Assembly (NCBI GenBank): GCA_017936385.1 | Contig: JAGBFQ010000018.1 | Coordinates: 33,121 to 97,120 of the forward strand | DNA length: 64,000 nucleotides | Source: Rikenellaceae bacterium | GTDB taxonomy: Bacteria; Bacteroidota; Bacteroidia; Bacteroidales; Rikenellaceae | Direction: 5' to 3' | Shown: positions 18,862 to 27,149 of the stretch, piece after piece | Layout of the letters: every line of letters begins with the position of its first letter | How positions within the stretch are numbered: position 1 is the stretch's first letter | The notes under the pieces: generated by a model | The model's input: the letters and a program-made list of their open reading frames with translations, nothing else | What the model was told of the DNA's origin: nothing | Database searches by the model: none | Translations under genes and position numbers: made by a program

Positions 18862-18981
18862 GAAGTTGTCTAACAAGGTGATTTCGGCGTTACGCTTGTC
18901 AGTGAAATCCTCACATACGTCAAGTATGCTGCGGTTTCACAGCCTTCGCAAGCCTTGAAATCCCTCTTGTTAGACAACTTC
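18862..18981. repeat. 120-bp interspersed repeat, copy 2
   Basis: Second full copy of the element at 9196-9315, same orientation, two base differences. Here the 16-bp terminal inverted repeats GAAGTTGTCTAACAAG / CTTGTTAGACAACTTC are perfect. It lies between the last gene of the Sus island and a bidirectional terminator. Confidence 0.88.
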
Positions 18982-18989
18982 CGAAATAA

Positions 18990-19029
18990 AAGAGCGTGTC
19001 CAAAAACTTGTTGGACACGCTCTTTTTTT
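18990..19029. terminator. Bidirectional terminator between Sus island and PAP2 gene
   Basis: GAGCGTGTCC (18992-19001) pairs perfectly with GGACACGCTC (19013-19022), followed on the plus strand by TTTTTTT; on the minus strand the hairpin is followed by TTTTATT. It can serve the plus-strand island and the converging minus-strand PAP2 gene. Confidence 0.85.
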
Positions 19030-19034
19030 GCTTA

Positions 19035-19604
19035 CTACTTTTGTAATCGATTCGCCACACGACGCCACACCACAACGGCAATCCATCCGAGCAACGCACC
19101 GAGGCAGATGCCGCACAAAATATCCATCGGAAAGTGTGCCCCAAGATAGATGCGCGAGTAGCACACCAAGGCTACCCATACACAACTAAGTGTTGTCCAC
19201 CACCAGCGGCGGAGCAATATACTGCCGAACACAGCCACCGAGGTTACCGTTGCAGCATGAGCCGACACCGTGCCATACAATCCGCCGCGATAGCCGCGTA
19301 CGGTATGTACCAAGCCCTCCAATTCAGGGGTGTGCGTAGGTCGGAACTTGGGCAGGTTGGTCTTAAAAAGGTTGCAAATCTGGTCGGCCAGCACTACTGC
19401 AAGTACCACCATCACCACCGCGGCCAGCGTCTGTCGCCATCCGTAGCGTCGCCACAACAACCAAATAAAAAGCAGGTAGAGTGGAGCCCAAATCAACTTA
19501 TCCGAGGCCCACCACATAAGGGTGTCCAATAGCTCGCCGCCATCGAAGTTGAGGGCAAGCAGAGCTTGTTGGTCGAGTCGCAGTATGGGCGAAAGAGTTT
19601 CCAT
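19035..19604 (-). CDS. PAP2-family membrane phosphatase
   Basis: Integral membrane acid phosphatase of the PAP2 superfamily (undecaprenyl-diphosphate, lipid A or phosphatidate phosphatases). The three motifs are present: KTNLPKFRP (motif 1), TVSAHAA (motif 2 with its His) and SRIYLGAHFPMDI (motif 3 with SR, H and D). Around five hydrophobic helices, for example LIWAPLYLLFIWLLW and AAVVMVVLAVVLA. 189 residues. The start at 19604 (METLSPILRLDQQALLAL) lies 3 nt after the stop of the peptidase gene upstream, so the two form an operon. Substrate cannot be read from sequence. Confidence 0.88.
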   Translation of the reverse strand: METLSPILRLDQQALLALNFDGGELLDTLMWWASDKLIWAPLYLLFIWLLWRRYGWRQTLAAVVMVVLAVVLADQICNLFKTNLPKFRPTHTPELEGLVHTVRGYRGGLYGTVSAHAATVTSVAVFGSILLRRWWWTTLSCVWVALVCYSRIYLGAHFPMDILCGICLGALLGWIAVVVWRRVANRLQK

Positions 19605-19607
19605 GGT

Positions 19608-20291
19608 TTAGTCCCTGCTGCGTGCGATGCTCAGGTAGTACAGCAGTGTTGCAATGGCACTCAGAGCAGCTACCAGATAGGTGCGTGCCGCCCATGACAA
19701 AGCCGTGCGAGCCATGCCCACTTGTGCGCCTTGCAGTGTGCCGCTGCGCTCGAGCCATGCCATTGCTCTCGACGAGGCGTTGTACTCTACGGGCAGTGTC
19801 ACAATCGAAAACAGAGCCGAAGCGGCAATCATCGCAATACCCACCCAAAAGAGTTGGGGCAGGGTGTTAATCAACAGCATACCTGCCAGAATCACCCATG
19901 TCGAAAGGCTCGAACAAATCTGAATCACGGGGACCATAGCCGAGCGCATACGCAACGGAGCATAGCCCGTGGCGTGTTGTACGGCGTGTCCGCATTCGTG
20001 AGCCGCCACAGCCGCCGCCGAAACACTACAACTGTTGTAGACCTCTTGACTGAGGTTGACGGTCAGTGTCTGTGGATTGTAGTGGTCGGTTAGCATGCCG
20101 GGTGTCGACACTACTTTGACGTCGTAGATGCCGTTGTCACGCAACATCTTTTCGGCCACTTGTCGTCCTGTCATTCCACCGGGAAAGGGCACTTCGGAGT
20201 ACTTCGCAAAAACACTGCGCAGACGGCTCTGAACAATCAGACCCACCACGCCGATGATGATAATTAAAAGCCAATTAAAACTGATACTCAT
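19608..20291 (-). CDS. YugP-type membrane zinc metallopeptidase
   Basis: Predicted membrane peptidase of the YugP/Zn_peptidase_2 family. Residues 1-27 form an N-terminal helix (FNWLLIIIIGVVGLIVQS); the zinc motif is AAVAAHECGHAVQHATGY (HECGH, about residues 119-123), preceded by LTDHYNPQTLTVNLSQEVY, a conserved family block; three further hydrophobic segments follow (STWVILAGMLLINTLPQLFW; IAMIAASALFSIVTLPVEYN; VAALSAIATLLYYLSI). 227 residues, a normal size. Biological substrates of the family are unknown. It is co-transcribed with the PAP2 gene. Confidence 0.85.
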   Translation of the reverse strand: MSISFNWLLIIIIGVVGLIVQSRLRSVFAKYSEVPFPGGMTGRQVAEKMLRDNGIYDVKVVSTPGMLTDHYNPQTLTVNLSQEVYNSCSVSAAAVAAHECGHAVQHATGYAPLRMRSAMVPVIQICSSLSTWVILAGMLLINTLPQLFWVGIAMIAASALFSIVTLPVEYNASSRAMAWLERSGTLQGAQVGMARTALSWAARTYLVAALSAIATLLYYLSIARSRD

Positions 20292-20354
20292 GGTGTTATC
20301 TACGTTTGCGTAACTGCGTGATTATGCAGTACGTCAGGGTTATTATTAGTACTA

Positions 20355-21113
20355 TCACTTCTTGTAACTATAATATGCGTTGGCTTGTTGGCTGGGCATG
20401 ACCACAATCTCGCTGATGTTGACGTGTGCGGGTTGGCTCACGGCCCAGATGATTGTTTCGGCAATATCCTCGCCGGTCAGAGGTTCCAGCCCTGTATAAA
20501 CGTTATCCGCGCGCTCTTTATTGCCATGGAAGCGAACAAGTGAGAATTCCGTCTCGACCATGCCCGGACGAATCTCCGTTACACGGATACCGTGGCGCAG
20601 CAGGTCTATGTGCATACCCTGACTTAAGGCGTGCATGGCATGTTTCGAGGCACAATAGACAGCGCCGTTTTCGTAAGTCTCGGTGCCCGCAATCGAGCCG
20701 ATGTTGACAATGTGGCCGCCGCCCGCTTCAATCATCTTGCGCGAGATGATGCGCGTTACGTACAGTACGCCCTTGACGTTGGTATCAATCATAGCGTCCC
20801 AATCGTGCAGGTCGCCTTGGTCGATGTGTTCGAGTCCTGCGGCAAGGCCTGCATTGTTGACCAGCAGGTCGATACGCTCGAAACCGTCGGGCAGATGTTC
20901 GAGGTTTGCGGCGCATTGGTGTTTGTCGCGCACGTCGAAACAGAGGGTTTCGACCTGAATGCCGTATTCGGCTTCGAGTGTCTTTTTGAGTTGGCGCAGA
21001 CGGTCGACACGACGACCCGTGATAATGAGGTTGTAGCCATTCTCGGCCAGAGCGATGGCGGTTGCTTCGCCGATACCCGACGTGGCACCCGTAACTATTG
21101 CATTCTTTGTCAT
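20355..21113 (-). CDS. SDR-family NAD(P)-dependent oxidoreductase
   Basis: Classical short-chain dehydrogenase: cofactor motif TGATSGIGEA (about residues 8-17), GRRVDRL suggesting NADP(H) preference, NNAG, and catalytic Ser-Tyr-Lys with NIGSIAG and YCASKHA. From the ATG at 21113 the protein begins MTKNAIVTGATSG; the frame extends 17 codons upstream but those would precede a normal SDR N-terminus and overlap the divergent promoter region. 252 residues. The overall sequence resembles YdfG-type 3-hydroxy acid dehydrogenases (serine/malonic semialdehyde), but substrate is not decidable. It is divergent from the permease gene at 21182. Confidence 0.88.
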   Translation of the reverse strand: MTKNAIVTGATSGIGEATAIALAENGYNLIITGRRVDRLRQLKKTLEAEYGIQVETLCFDVRDKHQCAANLEHLPDGFERIDLLVNNAGLAAGLEHIDQGDLHDWDAMIDTNVKGVLYVTRIISRKMIEAGGGHIVNIGSIAGTETYENGAVYCASKHAMHALSQGMHIDLLRHGIRVTEIRPGMVETEFSLVRFHGNKERADNVYTGLEPLTGEDIAETIIWAVSQPAHVNISEIVVMPSQQANAYYSYKK

Positions 21114-21127
21114 AAGGTGGTCAAATT

Positions 21128-21159
21128 TTTGGTAAAGGTACAAAAAAGTTGTTACTTTG
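21128..21159 (+). promoter_or_regulatory. Promoter of the permease-menG gene set
   Basis: TTTG (21128-21131), 20 nt, then TTACTTTG (21152-21159), one base off TAnnTTTG, with the start codon of the permease gene 23 nt downstream. Confidence 0.6.
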
Positions 21160-21181
21160 CACAACGCTTTAATAATTTTTC

Positions 21182-22426
21182 ATGTCGCGCCTTAACACAT
21201 CTCTGTTCATTGCTCGTCGCCTGTCGCGTTCGACGGACGGCCGGAGCCGTGGCACAATAATCCGTATCTCGATTGCCACTACGGCGTTGAGCATTGCGGT
21301 GATGATTGTGTCGTTGGCGGTGGTTGAGGGCTTTAAGCGCGAAATCTCGTCCAAGGTCGAGGGCTTTGTCAGTCGCCTGCAGATTGTGGCTCTCACTTGG
21401 GAGGGCGAGAGTAATGCACCCGTACGACGCCTTGCGGAGTTGGAGGAGAGTCTGGCGGCAAATCCCGACATCGCACGTATGAACGTCTATGCCCAACGCG
21501 GAGGAGTACTCAAAACGGATGCCGCTGTGACGGGCGTTTCGCTCAAGGGCGTGGATTCGGGATTTTCGATGGACTTTTTTGAGCGACATCTGGTCGAGGG
21601 TGAACTGCCGAGGGTTGACACACTGCGCCGCAAGGATATATTGATTTCGGCTTCGCTGGCAGCACTGCTTGATGTGGGTGTGGGCGATAAGGCAGATTTT
21701 GTGATGGTCGACGCCAATGCACCGCCACGCAGAGACCGATTTCGTGTGTGTGGTATCTATGATACGGGGTTTGGTGAGTTGGACCGAACGCACGTGCTGA
21801 CCGACCTGCGTAACGTGCAACGATTGTGCGGATGGGAGGCGGACGAGGTTACGGGATACGAGATTGCCGCACGCTCCGAACGAGTTGTTGAAGAACTTGA
21901 GTACCAACTATATATGGCTACACTCGAGGTGGAGGATGATGCGACACCGCTTATGGTGGTCGATACCCATCGCAAATTCCCTACGGTGTTCGATTGGCTC
22001 AAAGCACACGATGTAAATGCGGCGGTGATTATCACCATTATGTTTGCCGTGGCTCTGCTCAGTGCATTGTCGGCACTGCTTATCATGTTGCTCGAACGCA
22101 CGCACACAATCGGAGTGCTCAAGGCTTTGGGTATGAGCAATGGAGGGGTTCAGCGCATTTTCCTATACCGTTCGCTGTTTATCACAGCCGTGGGCGCCCT
22201 GCTTGGTGATGTGCTCGGTGTGGGGGTGTGCCTGGCCCAAAAGTATCTGCACCTGATTAAACTCGACAGCGAGGGCTACTTCCTCAGTGAGGTGCCCATA
22301 GCCCTTGACGGCTGGATGGTGGTGGCACTCGATGTGGGTGTGATAGTGCTGCTGATGGCTGTGCTTGCTCTGCCGACACTTATAATTTCACGAATCAAAC
22401 CATCTCAAACAATACGTTTTCAGTAG
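21182..22426 (+). CDS. FtsX-like ABC permease (LolC/LolE type)
   Basis: 414-residue inner-membrane permease. Architecture is one N-terminal helix (about 27-48, ISIATTALSIAVMIVSLAVV), a large periplasmic MacB-like domain (about 50-265) and three C-terminal helices (AAVIITIMFAVALLSALSAL; ITAVGALLGDVLGVGVCLA; VVALDVGVIVLLMAVLALP). ERTHTIGVLKALGMSNGGVQ is the conserved cytoplasmic loop of LolC/E-type permeases. A LolD ATPase is not adjacent, so it probably uses a remote one. The stop codon abuts the ATG of menG. Role in lipoprotein release from the inner membrane is by family. Confidence 0.82.
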   Translation: MSRLNTSLFIARRLSRSTDGRSRGTIIRISIATTALSIAVMIVSLAVVEGFKREISSKVEGFVSRLQIVALTWEGESNAPVRRLAELEESLAANPDIARMNVYAQRGGVLKTDAAVTGVSLKGVDSGFSMDFFERHLVEGELPRVDTLRRKDILISASLAALLDVGVGDKADFVMVDANAPPRRDRFRVCGIYDTGFGELDRTHVLTDLRNVQRLCGWEADEVTGYEIAARSERVVEELEYQLYMATLEVEDDATPLMVVDTHRKFPTVFDWLKAHDVNAAVIITIMFAVALLSALSALLIMLLERTHTIGVLKALGMSNGGVQRIFLYRSLFITAVGALLGDVLGVGVCLAQKYLHLIKLDSEGYFLSEVPIALDGWMVVALDVGVIVLLMAVLALPTLIISRIKPSQTIRFQ

Positions 22427-23146
22427 ATGAAACCTTACAATACACAAGACTCCAAGAAGAGCGAAATACGCGAAATGTTCAACCGCATCGCTCCGAACTA
22501 TGATTTTCTGAACCACCTGCTGTCGCTCAACTTCGACCGCCTGTGGCGTCGTCGTATGGTGCGCCGCCTGGCCGAACACACACCCTCCCGAGTGTTGGAT
22601 GTGGCTACGGGTACGGCAGACGTTGCCATCAACGTGGCACGCAAATGTACGTATTGCCGCGTGGTGGGACTCGACTTGTCGAGCGAGATGATTCGTTATG
22701 CCGAGGAGAAGGTGAGCCAGCGACAACTTTCGGACCGCGTGGAATTGATGGTGGGTGATGCCGAACAGTTGCCTTTCGGGGTAGGGGAGTTCGATGCCGT
22801 TACAGCCTCGTTCGGAGTTCGCAACTTTGGCGACCTGCCGCGTGGACTCTCGGAGATGTGCCGTGTGTTGCGTACGGGTGGCAGATGCTACATCATGGAG
22901 TTCTCGCGTCCGGACGATATACCTCTGTTTGCGAGCCTTTACCGTTTCTACTTCCACCACATACTGCCTGTTGTGGGTGGGTGGATTTCGCGCGACCGAC
23001 AAGCTTATGATTACCTGCCCGGTTCGGTGGACGAATTTCCGGCGCACACCGACTTCGAGGAGATGATGCGCACGGCGGGATTCTCGAAGGTCAGCAGCCT
23101 GCGCCTTATGTGGGGCGTGGCCTATATTTATATTGGTGTTAAATAA
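22427..23146 (+). CDS. menG: Demethylmenaquinone/ubiquinone C-methyltransferase
   Basis: SAM-dependent last step of menaquinone synthesis. The 239-residue protein shows UbiE/MenG signatures: MFNRIAPNYDFLNHLLSLNFDRLWRR (given in parts: YDFLNHLLS, DRLWRR), SAM motif I VLDVATGTADVA, and FGVRNFGDLPRGLSEMCRVL-type motif III, ending SLRLMWGVAYIYIGVK with the common GVA.IH variant. In an anaerobic Bacteroidetes the quinone is menaquinone, so MenG is the better name than UbiE. It starts directly after the permease stop. Confidence 0.92.
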   Translation: MKPYNTQDSKKSEIREMFNRIAPNYDFLNHLLSLNFDRLWRRRMVRRLAEHTPSRVLDVATGTADVAINVARKCTYCRVVGLDLSSEMIRYAEEKVSQRQLSDRVELMVGDAEQLPFGVGEFDAVTASFGVRNFGDLPRGLSEMCRVLRTGGRCYIMEFSRPDDIPLFASLYRFYFHHILPVVGGWISRDRQAYDYLPGSVDEFPAHTDFEEMMRTAGFSKVSSLRLMWGVAYIYIGVK

Positions 23147-23160
23147 AAAAACGGATTGAT

Positions 23161-23691
23161 ATGAAAAAAATGCTGAAACTGCTGTGTGTCGCTGCTGTGG
23201 CCTTTGTGCTCGGCGGTTGTAACCCCATTTCGAAAATCAAATTGCACGGGGTGACCAATGTTTCACTGCCTGCAAGCTCAACCTCTGTGCTCGGAAGCGA
23301 TTTGGGCGAAGCACTCACAACCCTTCTCTCGCAGACCGAAACGCGCACGGTGGTGCTGAGTGTTGATGCCGAGAATGAGTTGGGCCTGAATGTTCGTGCC
23401 GTAGATGCGAAATTCACCCTCTCGGATGGCAAAAAGGTCTATGCCACAGCCATGCTCGCCGAACCCGTTATGTTGCGCCATAAAACACGCAGCACGGTGC
23501 AAGTGCCTATGAATGTTGAGATTGAAGGTGGCATGCTGTCGATGCTTGCGCTTGCTCGAAAAGTCATCCAATCGCCCGAAAGTTTGACCGTTCAGGGTGA
23601 GGTTGTAGGCAAATGTATGGGCGTCAAGAAGAAAAAAACGCTCGCGCCGCAACCACTTTCGAAATTTATGAGTAACTTTGCCAAAAAGTAA
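23161..23691 (+). CDS. LEA2-like lipoprotein of unknown function
   Basis: 176-residue predicted lipoprotein with lipobox VLGGC (Cys at about 20) followed by NPISKIKLHGV. The body is a single beta-rich domain with alternating hydrophobic strands (TRTVVLSVDAENELGLNVRA; KVYATAMLAEPVMLRHKTRS) in the style of LEA2/WHy domains, ending in a basic tail (GVKKKKTLA). It is 14 nt after menG and 8 nt before the next gene. Function not known. Confidence 0.6.
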   Translation: MKKMLKLLCVAAVAFVLGGCNPISKIKLHGVTNVSLPASSTSVLGSDLGEALTTLLSQTETRTVVLSVDAENELGLNVRAVDAKFTLSDGKKVYATAMLAEPVMLRHKTRSTVQVPMNVEIEGGMLSMLALARKVIQSPESLTVQGEVVGKCMGVKKKKTLAPQPLSKFMSNFAKK

Positions 23692-23699
23692 CCCGCCTT

Positions 23700-24146
23700 A
23701 TGAAGTATCTTTTGATGGTTCTCTGTGTGCTGTGTGCCACCGCTGCCGCGGCTCAGGACCTGCCGACATACAAACGTTCGTTGCAGCAACCCGACTCTGT
23801 TTGGGGGGCACGAATCACCTTGCACGAGGCCGACGACATAACCTCGGCCTTTGGTGCGCTCGCCGCCAAACCCAAGAAGGGTGAAGTGTATGGCTATCGT
23901 ATCGAAATCTTTACGGATAACTCGCAAAGTGCCCGTGCCGCAGCATTTAAGACCTGCGAGGAGTTTACCGCTCTGTATCCCGACATCCCGACCAAGGTGT
24001 CGTACGACAAACTCTATTGGAAAGTTACCGTCGGCCAATGTGCCACTGCCGAGGAGGCTATCGCGCTGTGGGGTAAAATCAAACAAACCTACCCCAAAGC
24101 CTTCCTGGCCCGCGAAACCATCTCAATCAGTGAGTTGAATAAGTAG
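23700..24146 (+). CDS. Secreted SPOR-like protein
   Basis: 148 residues with a cleavable signal (MKYLLMVLCVLCATAAAAQ). The C-terminal ~80 residues have the SPOR-type pattern: GYRIEIFTDNSQSARAAAFK, then YDKLYWKVTVGQCATAEEAI and a closing helix. SPOR domains bind denuded peptidoglycan glycan strands at septa; this one is exported to the periplasm without an anchor. It ends the permease-menG gene set. Confidence 0.65.
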   Translation: MKYLLMVLCVLCATAAAAQDLPTYKRSLQQPDSVWGARITLHEADDITSAFGALAAKPKKGEVYGYRIEIFTDNSQSARAAAFKTCEEFTALYPDIPTKVSYDKLYWKVTVGQCATAEEAIALWGKIKQTYPKAFLARETISISELNK

Positions 24147-24255
24147 CCGCAACTATCTATTCCGTTGCGATGCATGGCGTGAGAGTAGGGGTGCGTGAGA
24201 ATAGGGGGGAGAGTGTGGAGTGAGAATGAAAAACACGCGCGAACGCTGTAAAACG

Positions 24256-24293
24256 AAAAAATCTGTCTGACAATAGTCAAACAGATTTTTTTG
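24256..24293 (-). terminator. Terminator downstream of tRNA-Leu(GAG)
   Basis: AAAAATCTGT and ACAGATTTTT pair with short inner TG/CA pairing; on the minus strand a run of T follows the stem. It may also act on the plus strand for the SPOR gene. Confidence 0.75.
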
Positions 24294-24296
24294 TAG

Positions 24297-24380
24297 TGCC
24301 CAGGACGAGACTCGAACTCACACGGACTAATGTCCACTACCCCCTCAAAGTAGCGTGTCTACCAATTCCACCACCTGGGC
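24297..24380 (-). tRNA. tRNA-Leu (anticodon GAG)
   Basis: The minus strand reads GCCCAGGTGGTGGAATTGG as 5' end, an anticodon stem CTACT/GGTAG around loop TTGAGGG (anticodon GAG), a long variable arm, the T-arm GAGTTCGAGTC and 3' acceptor CCTGGGC plus discriminator A. The 84-nt length with long variable arm is a class II tRNA. CCA is not encoded. Confidence 0.93.
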
Positions 24381-24392
24381 TTTTTCGGAGTG

Positions 24393-24423
24393 CAAATATA
24401 CGCACTTTTTTTCAACCTCCAAA
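24393..24423 (-). promoter_or_regulatory. Promoter of tRNA-Leu(GAG)
   Basis: On the minus strand TTTG (24423-24420), exactly 19 nt, then TATATTTG (24400-24393): a perfect Bacteroidetes consensus just upstream of the tRNA. Confidence 0.85.
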
Positions 24424-24494
24424 TTTTTCCGCCAAAAAAATGCAAATTACTTCAAAAAGAGAGTAAATTCATCCAATGCAATACCACCTGGGTG

Positions 24495-24525
24495 TTGCTC
24501 GTTTGCGAAAAGTTTTCTAACTTTG
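24495..24525 (+). promoter_or_regulatory. Promoter of the LRR lipoprotein gene
   Basis: TTG (24495-24497), 20 nt, then TAACTTTG (24518-24525), matching TAnnTTTG. It predicts a leader of almost 300 nt before the ATG at 24827. Confidence 0.7.
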
Positions 24526-24826
24526 TAAAGTCAAGCGGATAGCTTGGCATTTTATACGAAAGTGTATTCGCTTTTGTTCTTGACGGAAATGTGGAAGTTT
24601 TCAGTATAATAGGACAAACGAACAGCACTCTCTGCTTGTGTAGCTATGTGGCTATGCACGTTTTGTGCATGTACCCATACTATTCGAGTGTGGGGAATTG
24701 CATCGTTTATCATTATACAGGTCTTTCCACAACCTTCCGTCAGATAATCGAGAATCAGCTCCACACTTTCTGTTTTAAATACTAATTCACCGCACGGGGC
24801 TGAACGGTAAAATAAATTTCATTACT
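24526..24826 (+). other. Long 5' leader of the LRR lipoprotein gene
   Basis: No gene. The only structure I see is a small hairpin ATGCAC-GTTTT-GTGCAT near 24653-24670 within a region of repeated short words. No riboswitch fold or leader peptide is recognisable. Confidence 0.4.
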
Positions 24827-26827
24827 ATGAAAAAACTTTTACTAATGTTGTCTGTATTGGGTGTGCTTGTCGGATGTGAGTATGACGACAGCGTTATCTT
24901 CGACCGACTCAATACACTTGAAGAGGAATGGGAACAGATGCAGGCAGAACAACTACAAATGCAACAACAGATTGCAACGCAACAACTACTGCTTGATGCG
25001 TTGGGCAAACGTTTGACAATCACCTCTATTGCCGAGAACGAGAATGGTTATAGCATCACCTTTTCAGATGGCACTTCGGCCACTATTAAAGATGGCAAAG
25101 ATGGTGCAAATGGCAAAGACGGAAAGGACGGAGCCGATGGTAAAGATGGTGTCGATGGTACTAATGGTAAAGACGGCATAGATGGCAAGGACGGAGCCGA
25201 CGGAAAAGATGGCGACACTCTTTTTGCTTCGGTCGAAATCGGCGAAGATAGTGTGAAGTTTACACTTGCCGATAGAAGTGTGATAGTAATTCCTTTGTGT
25301 GATTGTGGTTGTGATGACCCCTCGACCGAATACAACAAGATATATTACACCACCACCGACGGCGAAAAACTGGATATCAACGAGCAATTCGGCTCGGCAA
25401 CACTCCTATCTCATGAGTTTGTCGACGGCCAATATGTGCTCACTTTCGACCAAGAGGTGACAACAATTGGTAAATGGACATTCTCGCAGTGCAGTTCATT
25501 GGCAAGTGTGACTCTCCCCGAGAGTATTACGACGATTGGAGGTGGTGCATTTTCTGACTGTACCTCTCTTGATAGTATCATCATCCCTAAGGGTGTTACT
25601 TCTATAGGTTATAGTGCGTTTGAACGTTGTAGTGCATTAAAGAGTATAATTATTCCCGAGGGTGTTACAAAGATTGATGTTGAAACTTTCTGGAATTGTT
25701 CTTCGCTTGAGAGTATAACCCTCCCCGATGGTATTACTACTATTGATTTACAAGCATTCTATGGTTGTTCTTCGCTGCAAAACATTATCATTCCCGAAAG
25801 TGTTACGGAAATTGAGAATGATGCATTTACTAAGTGTACATCACTGAGGAGTATAATCATTCCCAAGAATGTCACAACATTTGGTTGGGGTATGGTCCGC
25901 GATTGCACCTCGCTCGAGTCTATTACCCTTCCTGAGGGGATTACAATGGTTGGTTATTCTTTTGATAAAAATTGGCTACCTTCGCTCAAAATATTTGTGA
26001 GTAAATTAGCTTCAAGTGATGGTCGATGTCTGATTGTCGATGGAAAACTCATGACGTTTGCTCCCGCTGGATTAACAGAATATGCCATTCCCGAGGGTGT
26101 CACAACAATTGGGGATAGTGCTTTCTCAGGTTGTACCTCACTCGAAAGTATCACAATTCCCGAGGGTGTCACAACAATTGAGAATAGTGCTTTCTTTGGT
26201 TGCACTTCACTTAAAAGTGTCGTTATTCCCGAGGGTGTCACAACAATTGGGAATAGTGCTTTCTTTGGTTGCACTTCACTTAAAAGTGTCGTTATTCCCG
26301 ATGGTGTTACAACTATCGGACTGGGGGCGTTTCAGCTATGTACCTCTCTGAAAAGTATAAAAATTCCCGATAGCGTTACAACTATTGAACGTATTACGTT
26401 TCAGGACTGCATTTCGCTCGAGAAATTTGAGGGAAAATCGGCTTCAAGCGATGGTAGATGTTGGATAATGGATGGAGTGCTCAAATTCTTTGCTTACGGA
26501 GGATTGACCGAATATACCATTCCCGAGGGTGTTACGACAATCGGAGCGCAAGCATTCTATGGGGCTGTATATCAGGGTAATAATACCTCCCTCGAAAGCC
26601 TCACCCTTCCCGAGAGTGTTACGAAACTTGAGCCATTAGCAATATTTGATAAAAAAATAAAAAATATATACTGTATGGCGACCGAACCGCCGACGATGGA
26701 TGGCGCGGCTTTCAATCTATCTAATGTGGAAATGAGGATTTATGTACCCGCGGCTTCGGTAGAAGCGTACAAGACGGCTGAAGATTGGAGCCGATACGCT
26801 CAAAGAATCGTCGGTTATGACTTCTAA
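24827..26827 (+). CDS. Lipoprotein with coiled coil, collagen-like stretch and BspA-type leucine-rich repeats
   Basis: 666-residue surface lipoprotein. Lipobox SVLGVLVGC (Cys 17); residues about 28-65 form a coiled coil rich in Gln/Glu (EEEWEQMQAEQLQMQQQ), as in DUF4988-type N-termini; about 88-126 are Gly-x-x collagen-like triplets (GKDG, GADG, GVDG, GTNG); about 130-175 a link with Cys-x-Cys-x-Cys; from about 195 to 600 a run of roughly fifteen 23-residue BspA-type LRRs of form CTSLESITIPEGVTTIGDSAF; the end is a small beta domain (ATEPPTMDGAAF ... VPAASVEAYKTAEDWSRY). BspA-type proteins bind host matrix or other bacteria in characterised cases; that role here is inference. It lies between two tRNA-Leu genes. 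Confidence 0.85.
   Translation: MKKLLLMLSVLGVLVGCEYDDSVIFDRLNTLEEEWEQMQAEQLQMQQQIATQQLLLDALGKRLTITSIAENENGYSITFSDGTSATIKDGKDGANGKDGKDGADGKDGVDGTNGKDGIDGKDGADGKDGDTLFASVEIGEDSVKFTLADRSVIVIPLCDCGCDDPSTEYNKIYYTTTDGEKLDINEQFGSATLLSHEFVDGQYVLTFDQEVTTIGKWTFSQCSSLASVTLPESITTIGGGAFSDCTSLDSIIIPKGVTSIGYSAFERCSALKSIIIPEGVTKIDVETFWNCSSLESITLPDGITTIDLQAFYGCSSLQNIIIPESVTEIENDAFTKCTSLRSIIIPKNVTTFGWGMVRDCTSLESITLPEGITMVGYSFDKNWLPSLKIFVSKLASSDGRCLIVDGKLMTFAPAGLTEYAIPEGVTTIGDSAFSGCTSLESITIPEGVTTIENSAFFGCTSLKSVVIPEGVTTIGNSAFFGCTSLKSVVIPDGVTTIGLGAFQLCTSLKSIKIPDSVTTIERITFQDCISLEKFEGKSASSDGRCWIMDGVLKFFAYGGLTEYTIPEGVTTIGAQAFYGAVYQGNNTSLESLTLPESVTKLEPLAIFDKKIKNIYCMATEPPTMDGAAFNLSNVEMRIYVPAASVEAYKTAEDWSRYAQRIVGYDF
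26113..26319 (+). repeat. 69-bp tandem repeats inside the LRR gene
   Basis: Three consecutive LRR units start at 26113, 26182 and 26251. The last two share 51 identical bases from GAATAGTGCTTTCTTTGG onward, and the preceding segment GAGGGTGTCACAACAATTG is repeated too. Near-identity at silent sites points to recent duplication or gene conversion. Confidence 0.85.
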
Positions 26828-26953
26828 GTATGGCGGGTAGTGGTTCTCAAAAGAGTTCCCACTCCCCGAAAAGACGGCGCGGACATTCGTTATCGAGTGC
26901 CTGCGCTGTTTCTTTTTGCGTATAGTGAGAGCCCTCCCACTCCCAATGCCCAA

Positions 26954-26988
26954 TAAAAAAGCGGGAGAGGTTTGCACCTCCCCCGCTT
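26954..26988 (-). terminator. Terminator downstream of tRNA-Leu(CAA)
   Basis: GCGGGAGAGG and CCTCCCCCGC form the stem around TTTGCA; on the minus strand it is followed by TTTTTTATT. No T-run follows on the plus strand. Confidence 0.8.
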
Positions 26989-26991
26989 CAG

Positions 26992-27073
26992 TACCCGGAG
27001 CCGGGATCGAACCGGCACGGATCGCTCCATTGGTGTTTGAGACCAACGCGTCTACCAATTCCGCCATCCGGGC
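26992..27073 (-). tRNA. tRNA-Leu (anticodon CAA)
   Basis: Minus strand begins GCCCGGATGGCGGAATTGG; anticodon stem TTGGT/ACCAA encloses CTCAAAC (anticodon CAA); a long variable arm, T-arm GGTTCGATCC and 3' TCCGGGT plus discriminator A follow. The first acceptor pair is G-U. 82 nt, class II, no encoded CCA. Confidence 0.92.
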
Positions 27074-27116
27074 AACGCGGAATCACGCAAATCAAGACTT
27101 GCTCGATTTCGGAGTG

Positions 27117-27149
27117 CAAATATAGTAACTTTTATCTGACATCTCCAAA
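27117..27149 (-). promoter_or_regulatory. Promoter of tRNA-Leu(CAA)
   Basis: On the minus strand TTTG (27149-27146), 21 nt, then TATATTTG (27124-27117). The following CACTCCGA is the same as after the tRNA-Leu(GAG) promoter. Confidence 0.8.

Noticed and set aside
25080..25220. Short GGC/GAT-rich direct repeats as a possible CRISPR array
   Set aside because: They are in-frame Gly-Lys-Asp-Gly codon repeats of the collagen-like stretch; there are no spacers or cas genes.
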